NCBI GenBank assembly: GCA_903813345.2
Contig: CAIIXF020000006.1
Location: forward strand, 24,375,936 to 24,439,935
Source: Owenia fusiformis
Taxonomy: Eukaryota > Annelida > Polychaeta > Sabellida > Oweniidae
Direction of reading: 5' to 3'
Length of the DNA: 64,000 nt
Part shown: piece by piece, positions 44,381 through 56,047 of the stretch
How the letters are laid out: every line of letters starts with the position of its first letter
Numbering within the stretch: position 1 is the first letter of the stretch
Made by a program: the position numbers and the translations under genes
Notes under the pieces: model-generated
Told to the model about the DNA's origin: nothing
The model's database searches: none
Seen by the model: only the letters and a program-made list of their open reading frames with translations

Positions 44381-44518
44381 ATGCCGCTCGGACAACCCCC
44401 AGATGATTATATCGAATGGTACAAGAAGATGCAGACGGATGAGACAGAGACGACCATTGATCTGCTGCAATTGAGGGCGGAACTCCTGGAGAATGGCTAC
44501 ACCGACGAGGATTGGAGG
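44381..44518 (+). CDS. EF-hand gene exon 1
   Basis: 46 codons from ATG to AGG|GTAAGT. Encodes a Pro-rich start, then YIEWYKKM and LRAELLENGYTDEDW, the helices around a degenerate first EF-hand. The following intron is 6.3 kb and full of transposon copies. Confidence 0.82.
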
Positions 44519-47500
44519 GTAAGTTGAATCCGCTCCCACCAACACCTTCTGATCCTGTTACTTTTCATGTTGTCACCTGATTTATATAAAACCTATATAA
44601 TATGTAGCATATTTATAAGATATGTTTTAAAAGTCAGTCAAGTAACAGTGTTATTTTACAATATTCGTATTATCTGAGATTATATTTTTGATTTTTTCAT
44701 ATCCTACACGTAATTATGTAATAAAAAGTGGATATCATTTTTGTCCTTGAAATGTGTCTTTGAAAATATGTGAGAATGATTGCCAAATAAAAAGAGGCAT
44801 GAGCATGACAAAATGTTACCGATTGAATAAGTATAACAATTGTAACATAAGGCTCGTATACGAATCGATGTATATATCTATCTATGTGTTTATGAGTGAT
44901 ATTATCTGTTCAAGTTGATTTGCAGTTTGTGTTTTGTTTCGATTCTGCTCTTATATCTTATCTTCGAGGCCACTGTTTTGTCAACTAAGGTTATATCGAG
45001 CATCGAAAATGTTAGAAATATATATTGAGGAGCTTTTGACGATGTGTGTGTTTTTTCTGATGTCCAATCCCCTTCATGTCATTTAGAAATACGCGACAAC
45101 GTGATGCATCGTTCGAGCAACGATTAATCAACTTAAAACAATGGAACGACAAGTTGCCCTCTGTGTGTACATTTTCTCTATCATGCTGAAAAGTGAACGT
45201 CACTTTTCAGTTTAATTAAATTTGGATATATCTGCATGTTAATCTTGAACAACTTCCAAGTTGCATAAGATTTTCATAGTTTTCGTTGTGTGTTAGATTC
45301 TATATTTAGGATATTGGGGTTTTACTAATATTTTCATTATGGCCGGTTGTGCTATCTTTTTCTTATCGCGTAGTGTAATTGCTTTCCCCTTTCAGCAATC
45401 GTGATTCTATATATTTCCGTATTTGATCAGGCATATCAAATAAATTTCTGGATTTATATTTGGGATTCTCTGCTGTTATTTCAAACTGAGTGTGTTATGG
45501 ATTTGCAATCGTTAATTGCTTTTTTAGAAAAAACTACCATGCCGTTATAAAAGTCAATTATTCATTTTTAGATCATATCGTTTATAACTAATTCATTTAA
45601 TTCATCTGTGGTACATGCAAAGCTTATGAAGTGGTTGATTTGTTTTTGAACACGAGCCAAAAAACTTAAATATTCCTTGCCAAAAATAGTTCATACATTT
45701 TGAACTTTGGTCAAAATTCATTTATTTTTGAACAAGTGCCAAAAAGTTTGAGTAAAAATAATTCTTTCTATATCTGGTTTATACCAATGGTACGATACTA
45801 TTGAAACATAATTCTTCCTTTCAACCTGGTTAGACAATCAGCATTTGTCTACTGTTGATGTTTAGCATATTTAGAAAAGATTGACATAGATTTTGTAAAA
45901 ACAATTTCAAAGGGTTTTGCCACCTGAGTGATGTCGCGATGATGTCACTTATGTTGCAAAATAGTAAAATATTCTTAATATGCTAAAACGTGAAAGTTGC
46001 ACATTACATTTTATTATTGAAATAGTGTGTCCTTCGTTCAATCTTTAATTTTTATTAAGAATATTTTATTCGCTTATGTTTTACATAATACATTAAATTG
46101 ATTTACATTATATTGTTGAAACGGAAGGGATTATTCAATCCTTACATTGGTGTTAAAAAGATAATGTTTCAGAAATAATAAACTGACATTTTCTTTTCAA
46201 AATATTATTTTCAAAAATTTCTAAAATAACTTAAAATCATGGAAAATGAATGATGCTACATCAAGTTCCTGATTAATTTTATCTAGCTTGGTTTAGAATT
46301 GTTCAAATAAAATGGTATAAAGCATAGATATAATTATTTTACAAACAGTTTTTGGCATTTGTTCAATACGTTTTGAACATGAGACTAAACTACTTAAATA
46401 TTCCTCGTCAAAAATAGTTCATACATTTTGAACATGAGGCAAAATTACTTAATATTTAACTGTTTCAAACATAGTTCCTTCTACGATTCATGCCTTATTT
46501 TCGAACCAAAATGAAAAAGGTTATGTTTTAATCTAGTTCGGACAGTTTAACCGATCAGAATTCGTTTTATTTTCACCATCTTATTCTCCTCATTAGTGTT
46601 ACGCGGTAAACACGACACAAATATATGTCATATTCCGCAACGAATATGGCATATTCACTTGCGGTATATGACAGATACACCTGCGGTTTATTTCCTTTAA
46701 AATTTGCCTTAGTGAGAAAAATACATGAACATTGAATGCTTCTGTCCGCTGTATCATATAATGCAATAAAAACAATACTATTATATGACATTGATAGTAG
46801 ACCTAAGGCACATTCAACGTCCCCCTCGATATCTAGTATATCTACTTATTTTGTATAGAAACAATGGTTCTTTAGTCAGGTGTTATCGGATATGCCTTTA
46901 CATCTGTTCATTAACCCCGACAATTTTACACCATAGATGATGGATCAACATTACAGATTTATTTACTCAGTACAGTGTTTCTGCTAACTGTAATCCCGCA
47001 TCTTATTTCGCTAATCAATTAATACATTTCTTTCTCTGTATTACCATTTTCTGCTTTTTACATTCTAAATATAATATGATACACGAAGAATATATGCATT
47101 GACGACAGAATGGTCTTCTGAGCGATGAACATAATTTAGTGGCCATATCTATAAAATGAGACCATAAATTATAGCATATCAGCATTTCTACAACAATGTA
47201 TTATAACTTGTTTTAGTTTAGTTAAGAGCTCGCGCCAAATTATCAAAAATTAAAATGGTTTAGTACTTTGAAATAGAAATATCTTATAATTAGCTCTAAC
47301 GAATACTGATTCGACGCGGTATTGTAAACATTTTAATGTATCAGTTCAATGGGAGTGATGCTGTATAAATAACAGGTAAACAAATGACTATTATAGATAG
47401 TATATATTGACAAATGAAGACTCAAGTATCACTCATGATGCTTCCTAATCTATTAGTGCTCTAAATATATATCAAATGATCAATTTTAACTTATTCAAGG

Positions 47501-50500
47501 CTTATCTATTTTTCTCCTACATTGATCGGAGTCTCTATTTCAATCATTCACTTCCTGTCTAACTTATAAAGAGATAAGCACCCATCGAACCCATGAAGAT
47601 AAATCACATCTCAGAATAATAAACAACAAAAACAAACCATCCATTATAAGGCTTTACAAACGGTTATTGAACAAGTACGTCATTTAGTGGAATTACACCT
47701 ATTTCATGGCTAAAGGCGTTTTCAAGGCGTTTTGGGTAACGTAGGCTAGAAAACCGCAATCCTGATTACACCAGAATTTTAAAAGCGCCTTGAAGACAAC
47801 TTTTCGTGATTACACTTGATTTTTCTAAAGCGCTTTTAGACTGATTTAAGACAAAAATTTGCCATCAACCATCGCATTTGCATCAAAATCTGCTATTTAG
47901 ATATACACTTTCAGCCGTAGCGCCATCTCTGGAGATTCAAAATCCGATACTGTATGTTTCTTTTTTTCTTAAATCGTATTCAATCTACCTCTGGCGTTAA
48001 CAAATATGTGCTGAAGAAAGCATGGAAAACAATGCACAAGAGCGCAAAGAGAGAAGCTCGGTCGTTAGGAGAGATCCAGTAAAATGAAGATGGTACTTTT
48101 GTTGGGGCTGTTTGGCATCCTTGGTAATATGGGACAGGAACGAACGATGTGGACAAGACAAAGATCTCGTCATTTTTTTGACTTCATTGTAGAGAGGTAA
48201 TTTCAACTATTCAATCATCCCCTCCCCTCGCCTTCCCCAATCTACAATAGTACCGGAATTTCTCGTATATAAGCCCTGGGCGTATAACTGAAAGAAGGGG
48301 TGATTTCGTCCGTTATTTTATCATTTTTTATACGCCCATGGGCGTATAAATATAAGACTTTAGATTTTTGGCCCATTGAGCGTCAAAGTGATCGAGAAGA
48401 GCCATTATCATAATACTATGGTGCTCAAAATATTAGCTACTTTCTTCTGTTCGGGATGCTGAATCATCAATATCCGTCGTCAATAGTATTACATGTATAT
48501 TATTTATTTAATTTACGGTTATTCTATTTACAAATTACGAGTTAAAGCGCCTTGAAAACCAATCGGTATTACACCTACACGTTAAACCGCCTTTGGGTGT
48601 GAAAGCGGTTTTTAATGGCTAGGGGTCTGGGAGGATTACAAAAGCGCTTTTCTAAATCCGCGATCGTGATTACACCTGACTCTAAAGGCGGGTCGAAACC
48701 CGATAGGATTTTAAAAAGCGCTTTTACATCGTAGGTGTAATTCCACCTATTGCTATCTTTGTACTATTTGTGTTTCACATACGCAGTTCTAACCGAATCA
48801 TCAAAGGAGTGGTATCGATATGGTGAACTTTTTGAACACACGTTTCTCTTAAACCAGTCATAAAAAATCTAAAAATTTAATACATCGTCAATTTAATGGT
48901 CATCTTTTGAATGGTAACAATATAATTTGAAATATACATGTATATATATACTTTATATTGTTTTAGAAAACATATCAAACACTTGATTTGTTCTTGGTAT
49001 CATGTTTCCAGAGTGAAATGAAACATCTTTCCGAACCTCATTGGAACAAAACGACATAAACACAACATGTTTAGGTCTCTCAATATTGTAATTGTACAAA
49101 GGAAATATAGGTTGATTTTAAAAAAGCATCTTGTTAATGAAATAAAAGGGTTATCTTGATTTTTATCTATTCTGGGGTGGATTTTGTTTTAATATTTTGA
49201 ATACTTTTTTAAAATCAACCAAAAATTCCTTTGTATAACTATAATATTGAGAGGTCTAAAAACATGTCGTATATGCTATTTTGTTCCAACAAGGTTCGGA
49301 AAGACATTTTATTTCATTCTCAAGAATTGGTAGAAAGGAGCAAAATCAATTGCACTAAAAAAACAAAAAATGTTAAAGGCCCCATGTAAAGTTTAAACCA
49401 CTTTGGCTTATATTGTAGTCTTACCCAATGTTATCAAAGTGTGATATGTGAAACTTGTTTTTTCAATTTCAAAAAGTGGTTTTTGATAGACTTTTTGTTC
49501 CAAAATTTGTGAATTTATTTAAAACCAACTTTTAGAGGTCACTCATATCTTCTAATTAGCCACAATTCATACCAATGCATAGCATACATCCTCCCATGTT
49601 TTTTGCCGAAAAAATTAAGAAAATCGATTGATAAACAAGCGAGAAATGATCTTATCAGTGCATGAAAATGGTTCTGAGAAAAATGCATTTCAAAATTTTA
49701 GTTCTCATAGAAACCAATGGTACAATGATATCTAAAACATAATTTATTCTTCCTTTTAACCTGGTTAGACAATCAACATTGGTTTTTTATGAAAGTCTAG
49801 CACATTTAGAAAAGATTGACATCGAAAAAAAAAATTCAATTTTTTTCAAAAAGTTTTTGTTACCTTAGTGACATCACTAATGTTTCAAAATATTTTTGAT
49901 AAGCTAAAACATTGAAGTGGCCCATTAAATATGACATTTTATTATTGAAATAGTGTGTCTTTTGTTCAATCTTTGCATTGGTGTTAAAAATATAATCTTT
50001 TTTGAAATGCATTAAGAAATATTTGATGATTAAGAAATTTCAACTTTTTGGAAAAATGGCGGGAAATTTGAATATTTGATAAATAAAATGCTAACAACTT
50101 TTTTTTCAAAAAAAAATTTTTGTTCAAAAATCTCTAAAATCACTTTTTAAGTCCTGACAAATAGTAAATGAATGATAAAACTTTAAACTTTAGACGGGGA
50201 CTTTAACAAAAACAGTTATATAAAATATTTCTAAATAATTTTCGCATTAAATTGTTGTTAATCAGTCAGCATTACATAAAATACCATTTTTTACAGAATG
50301 TTTTCAATGATTGGTTTAAGAGAAAAACATTGTTAAATTCAGTTCACCATATCGATACCTATCCTTTATATCAAATATGAATACTCGAGTTGATATAGCT
50401 GTAATCAAGGTGGTTCCTTTTGTATGGTTGATTTGGTGGAGTGTTTCCTGATATTTGGTTGTTTTATCACATTAATATAATCTTGTCATCGTACTGGCAC

Positions 50501-53264
50501 ATATTGCCTTATTTTTTAATGAGTGAATACATCGTTTTGATCAAAATATTTCAGTGTTACACTATGTAAAGGGTTCAATATAAACCATTTAATAGTTTGT
50601 TTTAATCGACTTGTACTTGTGAAGACAAAGCCGGCATATACAAAAGTAAAACGAAATTCACGTTGGACTAAAAAAACGAGAATAATGATAGTCGATTTAG
50701 AGGAATGGGTGATAAGCTCAACTGCACCATACTAGGACTAGAACTCATGCTCCTTCACGTAGACAATTTATACGTCTAACTACTCTCTTTCAGACTTTCT
50801 ATGCAGCAATAGATTCGACGTATAAAGCGACTCGGAGGATCTCAGAAGATGAATTTATAAGGCGTCTAACTCAGACTCCTGGTTTAGACCATAGGTAAAC
50901 TTGAGCAGATAGCAGTAAAATCTAATGTGGCATTCGAACCCCAGGCATCACATTCGGGTCATCACCACTTTGTTGCTTTGTTTCGCTATGCTTTGTCTGT
51001 TTAACATTTAGGAAAATTGAAGGAAGATTCGATGGCTGGGTGTCTCATCTATACATCAACATTGCTTGCTTGTGGATTTTTGATTTGGTCTAAATGAAGG
51101 AGGAACTTTAGTGCTAATAGTTATCGTCCACCTACTCATCACATTCCTTGCTTCATTGATCTTTGATTACAGATATATTATTGAGGATATCTCCAATAAC
51201 TGTTAATATGCCTTTAATTAGACTTATAGATGCATACGGTTTACTAAATCCTTTGTAGATACCGAATGCATGTAGATCCAATTAGAATCGCAACATAGAA
51301 TGTAGAATGTTATTGTATTTGACAGCTTCTGTATGCAGAAATAGATCCCGAATACAAAGAACAAAGGAGGATATCGGAGGAAGAATTTACAAAACGCATG
51401 TCTTCCGTGGCAGATTTAGATCATAGGTACCTTTTGAGATATGCGAGATTATATATTGACCCATGTCATTCCTCCAAATCAAATTCAAAGCTTTCTTCTG
51501 TTGTGTGGAATGCAGGGTTGTCAATTTATAAGATCGCCCATGTCGTCTGCTTTTGGATATAAAGTGTCAGGATGGGTATGTAAAAAAATAGAGTAGAAGA
51601 TTTGAGAGCTTATTAAAATGAATGGACTCCATGTATTCTACAAATTGAAACAGATTCCCTACACCAATCCAGCTATGAATTCATAATTAGATATTTATGA
51701 CAGACACAATTCAAGATATTATATAAATATGGGATCATTACAAAATGACATAAAATAAGAACAGATTTTGCATCAAGCATCGTATGTATGTTTACCTAAT
51801 ACTCAATAAGATATATTCAAGCATATTAAAGAGAGAATCAGAGATAGCGAGCAGGCTAAACAAAAAATTGTTCCAATTTTAGAATATTTTTGGCTCATGT
51901 AATTCCTTGTCATGTCTATTTTCTAAAAATCAGAAAAGTGCATAGTTTATTCCAGGAAAACTAAAGATTTTTACAATAATTAAAAGGTGGATTGGATCGA
52001 GTGGATTGGATTCATGTAAAGGTGATTGGATCGGTAATCTTCAAAATATGGATTTCCCTTAAGAAAAGATCTCCTTTCCTCTAAGAAGATTGGTGCTGTC
52101 CTCACTTCCACGATGTCAAATAATATATATTATTTTGCTTGGGTGGGCAAAAAGGGTGAAGCTGCTTTCTGATACACCATTTTGTTCATTCCAAGGTCAA
52201 ATTTAGACATTTCATAAATCATAGGGCAGAATGGTTTGAAGATCCATATCTGTTTTCAGTCCAAATAGAACAAAGCAGAAATGTTTTATCTACAGATCTA
52301 TGTTTACTATGTCTAATAAAACTTGATTTACAAGTGAAAATAGTTAAATACTAAGGAGTATCCATCAACTAATTGAAGTACAGTATGCTTTGTTCTGATT
52401 TCTCAAAGGGACCAAAGTAATCACAAAATACTTTAGAGGAATCTTTAAAGAAATTCCATATTTTGAAGATTCCCGATCTAATCCACCTTTTACATGAATC
52501 CAATCCACTCGATCCAATCCACCTTTTAATCTCTACCATAATATATTATTTTTCTATAAGAATGGTTACCATTTTTATTATTTGGGAGAATTTAAACATT
52601 TTTCACCCACTTTTTCACTTTGAATCATTAATAACTTCACCAATTTATACGATATTGTGAATCTTTTTGGAGATATTGTATTTAATATTGAAAGGAATAG
52701 ATTGGTCATTCAATTGTACAAGTAGTTGCTTGTAATTTTGTCGCCCCCTATAGATCTGATTCTGCCTTTAATCGTAACCTCATATCGTCTAATACTTACG
52801 TAATTGCTTACACTAATACTCAGCTGAAATATGTTCAATATAGTTAAATTTCTTAATATACACACACTTTTATGATTTTATTACATGTAGCTACATCCAT
52901 GGCATACGCGTAAGTAGAGATATCTAAGGGCACAGAAACATGGAACCCCGGGCACGGGATCTAAACTGAAGCAACATGAGTGTCATGCACTGACTGTTAG
53001 TTTTATAAAGTTGCGTTAAAATTAATAGCGATGTATTTTTATGATTCAAGAGGTGCACAGATAAGAGCCGAATTGAAACGCCGAGACCTTGTTGGTGATG
53101 GGAGAATTTCCCCCGAAGAACTGATAGGTGTAATCGAGCAGAACTTTCCTGGGTTAGATGAAGATGAATGGCGCGTCCTGGTCCACAATCTCGATTTGGA
53201 TGAAGATGGTAGATGCAATTACGAAGACTTCCTCTCCAAGTTTAAGGCTTCTGGGTCTGGATAA
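44381..53264 (+). CDS. EF-hand calcium-binding protein, 150 aa, alternative second exon
   Basis: Spliced model: 44381-44518 (phase 0), then 50794-50894 or 51326-51426 (phase 0 in, phase 2 out), then 53051-53264 ending TAA. Either version gives 453 nt, the length of a calmodulin-like protein. Canonical Ca-binding loops are D92-E103 (D, V, D, R, S, E at 1,3,5,7,9,12; position 3 is non-acidic) and D128-D139 (D, D, D, R, N, D). The first two EF-hands are degenerate: the loop in exon 1 (TDETETTID) lacks the usual acidic pattern, and exon 2 has a Y-K...RRIS loop before an E/D-E-E-F helix. Two working hands and two dead hands suggest a sensor or regulatory light-chain-like subunit rather than calmodulin itself. 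The start is in good context (CAACATG). A possible 5' UTR acceptor lies 34 nt upstream (CTCATTTAG). Confidence 0.84.
45640..46460. repeat. Diverged transposon copy between direct repeats
   Basis: 45770-46270 is a diverged copy of the interior of the element at 49377-50202 (shared CCTGGTTAGACAATCA and TTATTATTGAAATAGTGTGT). It sits between two direct repeats of about 75 bp carrying AAAAATAGTTCATACATTTT at about 45690 and 46408. Confidence 0.6.
47687..48744. mobile_element. 1.06 kb DNA transposon remnant, possible Harbinger derivative
   Basis: GTGGAATTACACCTA at 47687 is inverted at 48730-48744 (TAGGTGTAATTCCAC). Flanking triplets are TTA and CTA, close to a TWA duplication with one change. 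Both ends carry clusters of AAAGCGC and AAGGCG motifs. In the middle a plus-strand ATG near 48084 opens a 38-codon frame with ERTMWTRQRSRHFFDFIVER, reminiscent of the start of PIF/Harbinger-type transposases, ending at a donor-like GAG|GTAATT. The rest of any transposase is missing. Confidence 0.65.
48803..50367. mobile_element. Fold-back MITE family 'A' (host of a nested insertion)
   Basis: Ends are AAAGGAGTGGTATCGATATG and CATATCGATACCTATCCTTT. The body is one long imperfect inverted repeat: TTTCCGAACCTCATTGGAAC near 49030 is mirrored near 49290. Without the nested 826-bp element it is about 740 bp, matching the 706-bp relative at 55097-55802, which lies in reverse orientation. No coding capacity. 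Confidence 0.8.
49377..50202. mobile_element. Nested 826-bp element with TTAA target duplication
   Basis: Starts AGGCCCCATGTAAAGTTTAA and ends inverted (TTAAACTTTAGACGGGGACT), with TTAA on both sides (49373-49376 and 50203-50206). The related element at 55097-55802 has the same target with a single TTAA (near 55260) and no insertion, so the boundaries are proved by comparison. TTAA duplication is typical of piggyBac-type transposition, but the termini do not begin CCC and no transposase is present. Confidence 0.88.
50368..50793. other. Intron 1 end of the EF-hand gene
   Basis: AT-rich intron with no exon or repeat recognised before the polypyrimidine tract of exon 2a. Confidence 0.4.
50794..50894 (+). 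CDS. EF-hand gene exon 2a (alternative)
   Basis: 101 bp after CTCTCTTTCAG, ending CATAG|GTAAAC. Encodes FYAAIDSTYK...ISEDEF and ends LDH plus the first two bases of an Arg codon. Same length, phases and ending as exon 2b. Confidence 0.78.
51326..51426 (+). CDS. EF-hand gene exon 2b (alternative)
   Basis: 101 bp after GTATTTGACAG, ending CATAG|GTACCT. Encodes LLYAEIDPEYKEQRRISEEEF and ends in the same LDH-R junction. A duplicate of exon 2a, 431 bp downstream. Including both would join phase 2 to phase 0 and shift the frame, so only one can be used at a time. Confidence 0.78.
51979..52530. mobile_element. 552-bp MITE with about 80-bp inverted termini
   Basis: ATTAAAAGGTGGATTGGATC at the left end is inverted at the right end. 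Similarity continues for about 80 bp through GAGTGGATTGGATTCATGTA and ATCTTCAAAATATGGA. The interior is AT-rich without an ORF. It lies in the EF-hand intron between exon 2b and the last exon. Confidence 0.82.
53051..53264 (+). CDS. EF-hand gene terminal exon (two canonical EF loops)
   Basis: Entered in phase 2 after ATGATTCAAG; one base completes Arg80. Encodes the two canonical EF-hands (DLVGDGRISPEE and DLDEDGRCNYED) and a short Gly/Ser end. An in-frame ATG at 53031 would give a two-hand protein, but the splice junction restores a full-length family member. Confidence 0.85.
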
Positions 53265-53945
53265 AGGCGGAACATTTACAATGAACTGTAAAACTGCATA
53301 GATTAACTTGCATGTATCTTAGATCTCATTTTGCTCGAGTTTAAAATAACTCACATTGACTAATCATGCTTCTGGAATGCTATTCCTTTGTTTCAAAAAT
53401 CCTTGAATCGATTGTTCAACACCGTGTTTGATCTTATGTTCATCCACGCTTAATGATTGCGTAATGTATCTATATCGTTTAATCATTGGTTAGTTGATTG
53501 ACGTCAAAAGATAATTCAATAAATTGAGCCATTTAGACCGGAAGTATTACACAACTAAATATAACGATAATTGAAGATGTAGATCTGCTGTCACGAAAAC
53601 AATTCAGACAGGTCTACTATGATGTTCGAATTTGTAATTAATTGCTGTTAAATACTATCTGCTTATTACTACATTTACTAAGGTACTAACAAGAATAAAT
53701 TTTGTTTCGAGATCTATTTTCAATCTACAATGAGTATCACAACCTAGCAGATGGATTTTATTTACTACTAACGAATAATATCGTTTATAAATGATCACTT
53801 TTCCTGAAATATGATATCACTGAAAAGGAAAAACTTCATTCTGCATACTCAATTTGATCAAGTAATGTGACTTGCATCGTCTTACTACATGTATGTCTGA
53901 GAAAATTAGGCCATTATAGAGTCGAATATCTTCAATTTTTACCAT
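53265..53945. other. 3' flank of the EF-hand gene
   Basis: An AATAAA-like signal (TCAATAAATTG) near 53518 could end the transcript. No other feature is seen. Confidence 0.35.
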
Positions 53946-54580
53946 GAAAATAAGGTCAAACCACATGTCGTATATCTCACTTGTAAAAGATCTTCGAACT
54001 ATGTCATTAAAAGCAAGTCCAACCACGTGTCTAATATTTCACTTCTTGCAATAGATCTTTGAACTATTAAAAGGAACTCAAACCACGTGTATGATATCTC
54101 ACTTGTAACTTGTAATAGATTCTTCGAACTATGTCAAAAAGCAAGTCCAACCACATGTCTAATATTACACTTCTTGCAATAGATCTTTGAACTATTAAAA
54201 GGAACTCAAACCACGTGTATGATATCTCACTTGTAACTTGTAATAGATTCTTCGAACTATGTCAAAAAGAAAGTCCAACCACATGTCTAATATTTCACTT
54301 CTTGTTATAGATCTTTGAACTAATAAAAGGAACTCAAACCACGTGTATGATATCTCACTTGTAATAGATTCTTCGAACTATGTCATTAAAAGCAAGTCCA
54401 ACCACGTATCTAATATTTCATTTCTTTTAATCTTGTAATATATATTCGAGGTATATCATTAAAAGTAAGTCCAATCACCTGTCTAATATTTCATTCCTTG
54501 TAATAGATATACGAACTGTGTCATTATTAGTAGGTCAAACTTACCACGTGTGAAATATCTCACTTGTGATAGATCTTCAA
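53946..54580. repeat. Tandem repeat of about 60/125 bp with CACGTG/CACATG sites
   Basis: Alternating half-units: ACTCAAACCACGTGTATGAT with ATCTCACTTGTAAC, and AAGTCCAACCACATGTCTAA with TATTTCACTTCTTG. Each is followed by TAGATCTTTGAACTAT or TAGATTCTTCGAACTATG. At least eight half-units, diverging at the edges. Each contains an E-box-like CACGTG or CACATG core. Confidence 0.8.
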
Positions 54581-54973
54581 ATGTAGATGAAATTATGTGT
54601 CGAGCTAATATCTCCAGTTTCTTTATTGTACGAGTTGAAGAATATCATGATGAAAATAAATAGATAGATATAAGAACCTCTATATTGTCTTTGTCTAGTT
54701 GATATATAAATATCATAATCAGTACCATCGTGGATATCAAACACGCATGGACATAATTTAATGAAAGGATGCTTTCTATACAAGAGGTGACTGATTAGTT
54801 AACTATTAAGCGTGAGATGATTGCATAATTACATATAGGATGGCATGTGATTTCCATCACAGATTATTCATGATTAGACTTGAGAAGGCAATACCAGTAC
54901 TCATGTTTAATCCAATCTACACTAATTGTTTCTCTTGCACCAGAAATGGATTGTCTGATTCCTGACATAGATA

Positions 54974-56045
54974 CAGGGTGTACCAAAAATGTGTACCCAA
55001 ATAAAACAGGAATAACTATTTTTGATTTTATTGAAAATAGCTGACTTTTTTCACATGCTGAACATTTATTTTCCAATAAGCAGTTAAAATTAATAGAAAA
55101 GATAGGTATCGATATGGTGAACTGAATTCAACAATGTTTTTCTCTTAAACCAATTATTCAAAAGATTCTGTAAAAATACAGTCCTTTATGTAATGTTGAC
55201 TGATTGGCAACCATTTAATGCAAAAATTATTTATATATATTTTATATAACTGTTTTTTGTTAACATTTTTTGTTTTTTAGTGCAATTGACTTTTTGTTCC
55301 TTTCTACCAATTCTTGAGAATGAAATAAAATTTCTTTCCGAACCTTGTTGGAACAAAATAGCATATCCAACATCTTCTTAGACCTCTCAATATTATAGTT
55401 ATACAAAGGACATAATGGTAGATTTAACAAAAAGTATGCAAAAACTCAAAACACCCCTCCCCCCCAAAAATAGATAAAAATTAAGATAACCCTTTTATTT
55501 CATTAACAAGATACTTTTTTTAAATCAACCAAACTTTCCTTTGTACAATTACAATATTGAGAGACCTAAACACATTGTGTTTATGTCGTTTTGTTCCAAT
55601 GAGGTTCGGATAGATGTGTCATTTCAATCCGAACATATAATACCAAGAACAAAAGAAGTGTCTATATATATTTCAAATTATAATATTACCGTCCAAAAGA
55701 TGACCATTAAATTGTCAATGTGTAACATTTTCAGAATGTTTTGATGACTGGTTTAAGAGAAACGCGTGTTCAAAAAGTTCGCCACATCGATACCACTCCT
55801 TTGTAAATTTCTTACTGAGAAATTTGACATTTATGATGTATGCTTTAAATGACTCGGTACAACATAGAAAATGGTGATGGCACTAATTTAAACTTTTCTG
55901 ATAAACAAAAATGATTAACTAATGAACCTTTTAGATCTTTATGAATATTTAATGTATTTTAGATGACCAAATTTCAAGAATTTTCCTTCATCACTCATAG
56001 AGTTATTTCATGTTTGTCTCGATACAATCGTTTTGGGACACCCTG
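54974..56045. mobile_element. TA-flanked DNA transposon remnant containing a second element
   Basis: CAGGGTGTACCAAAA at the left and TTTTGGGACACCCTG at the right are inverted repeats with one difference, flanked by TA (54972-54973 and 56046-56047) as expected for Tc1/mariner-like elements. The internal 55097-55802 is the fold-back relative of 48803-50367, so one transposon has inserted in another. No transposase ORF. Confidence 0.75.
55097..55802. mobile_element. Fold-back MITE family 'A', uninterrupted copy
   Basis: Reverse-oriented relative of 48803-50367. It shares ends (GGTATCGATATGGTGAACT), the mirrored GAACCTTGTTGGAACAAAAT / ATTGGAACAAAACGAC arms and the single TTAA site. Confidence 0.8.
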
Positions 56046-56047
56046 TA

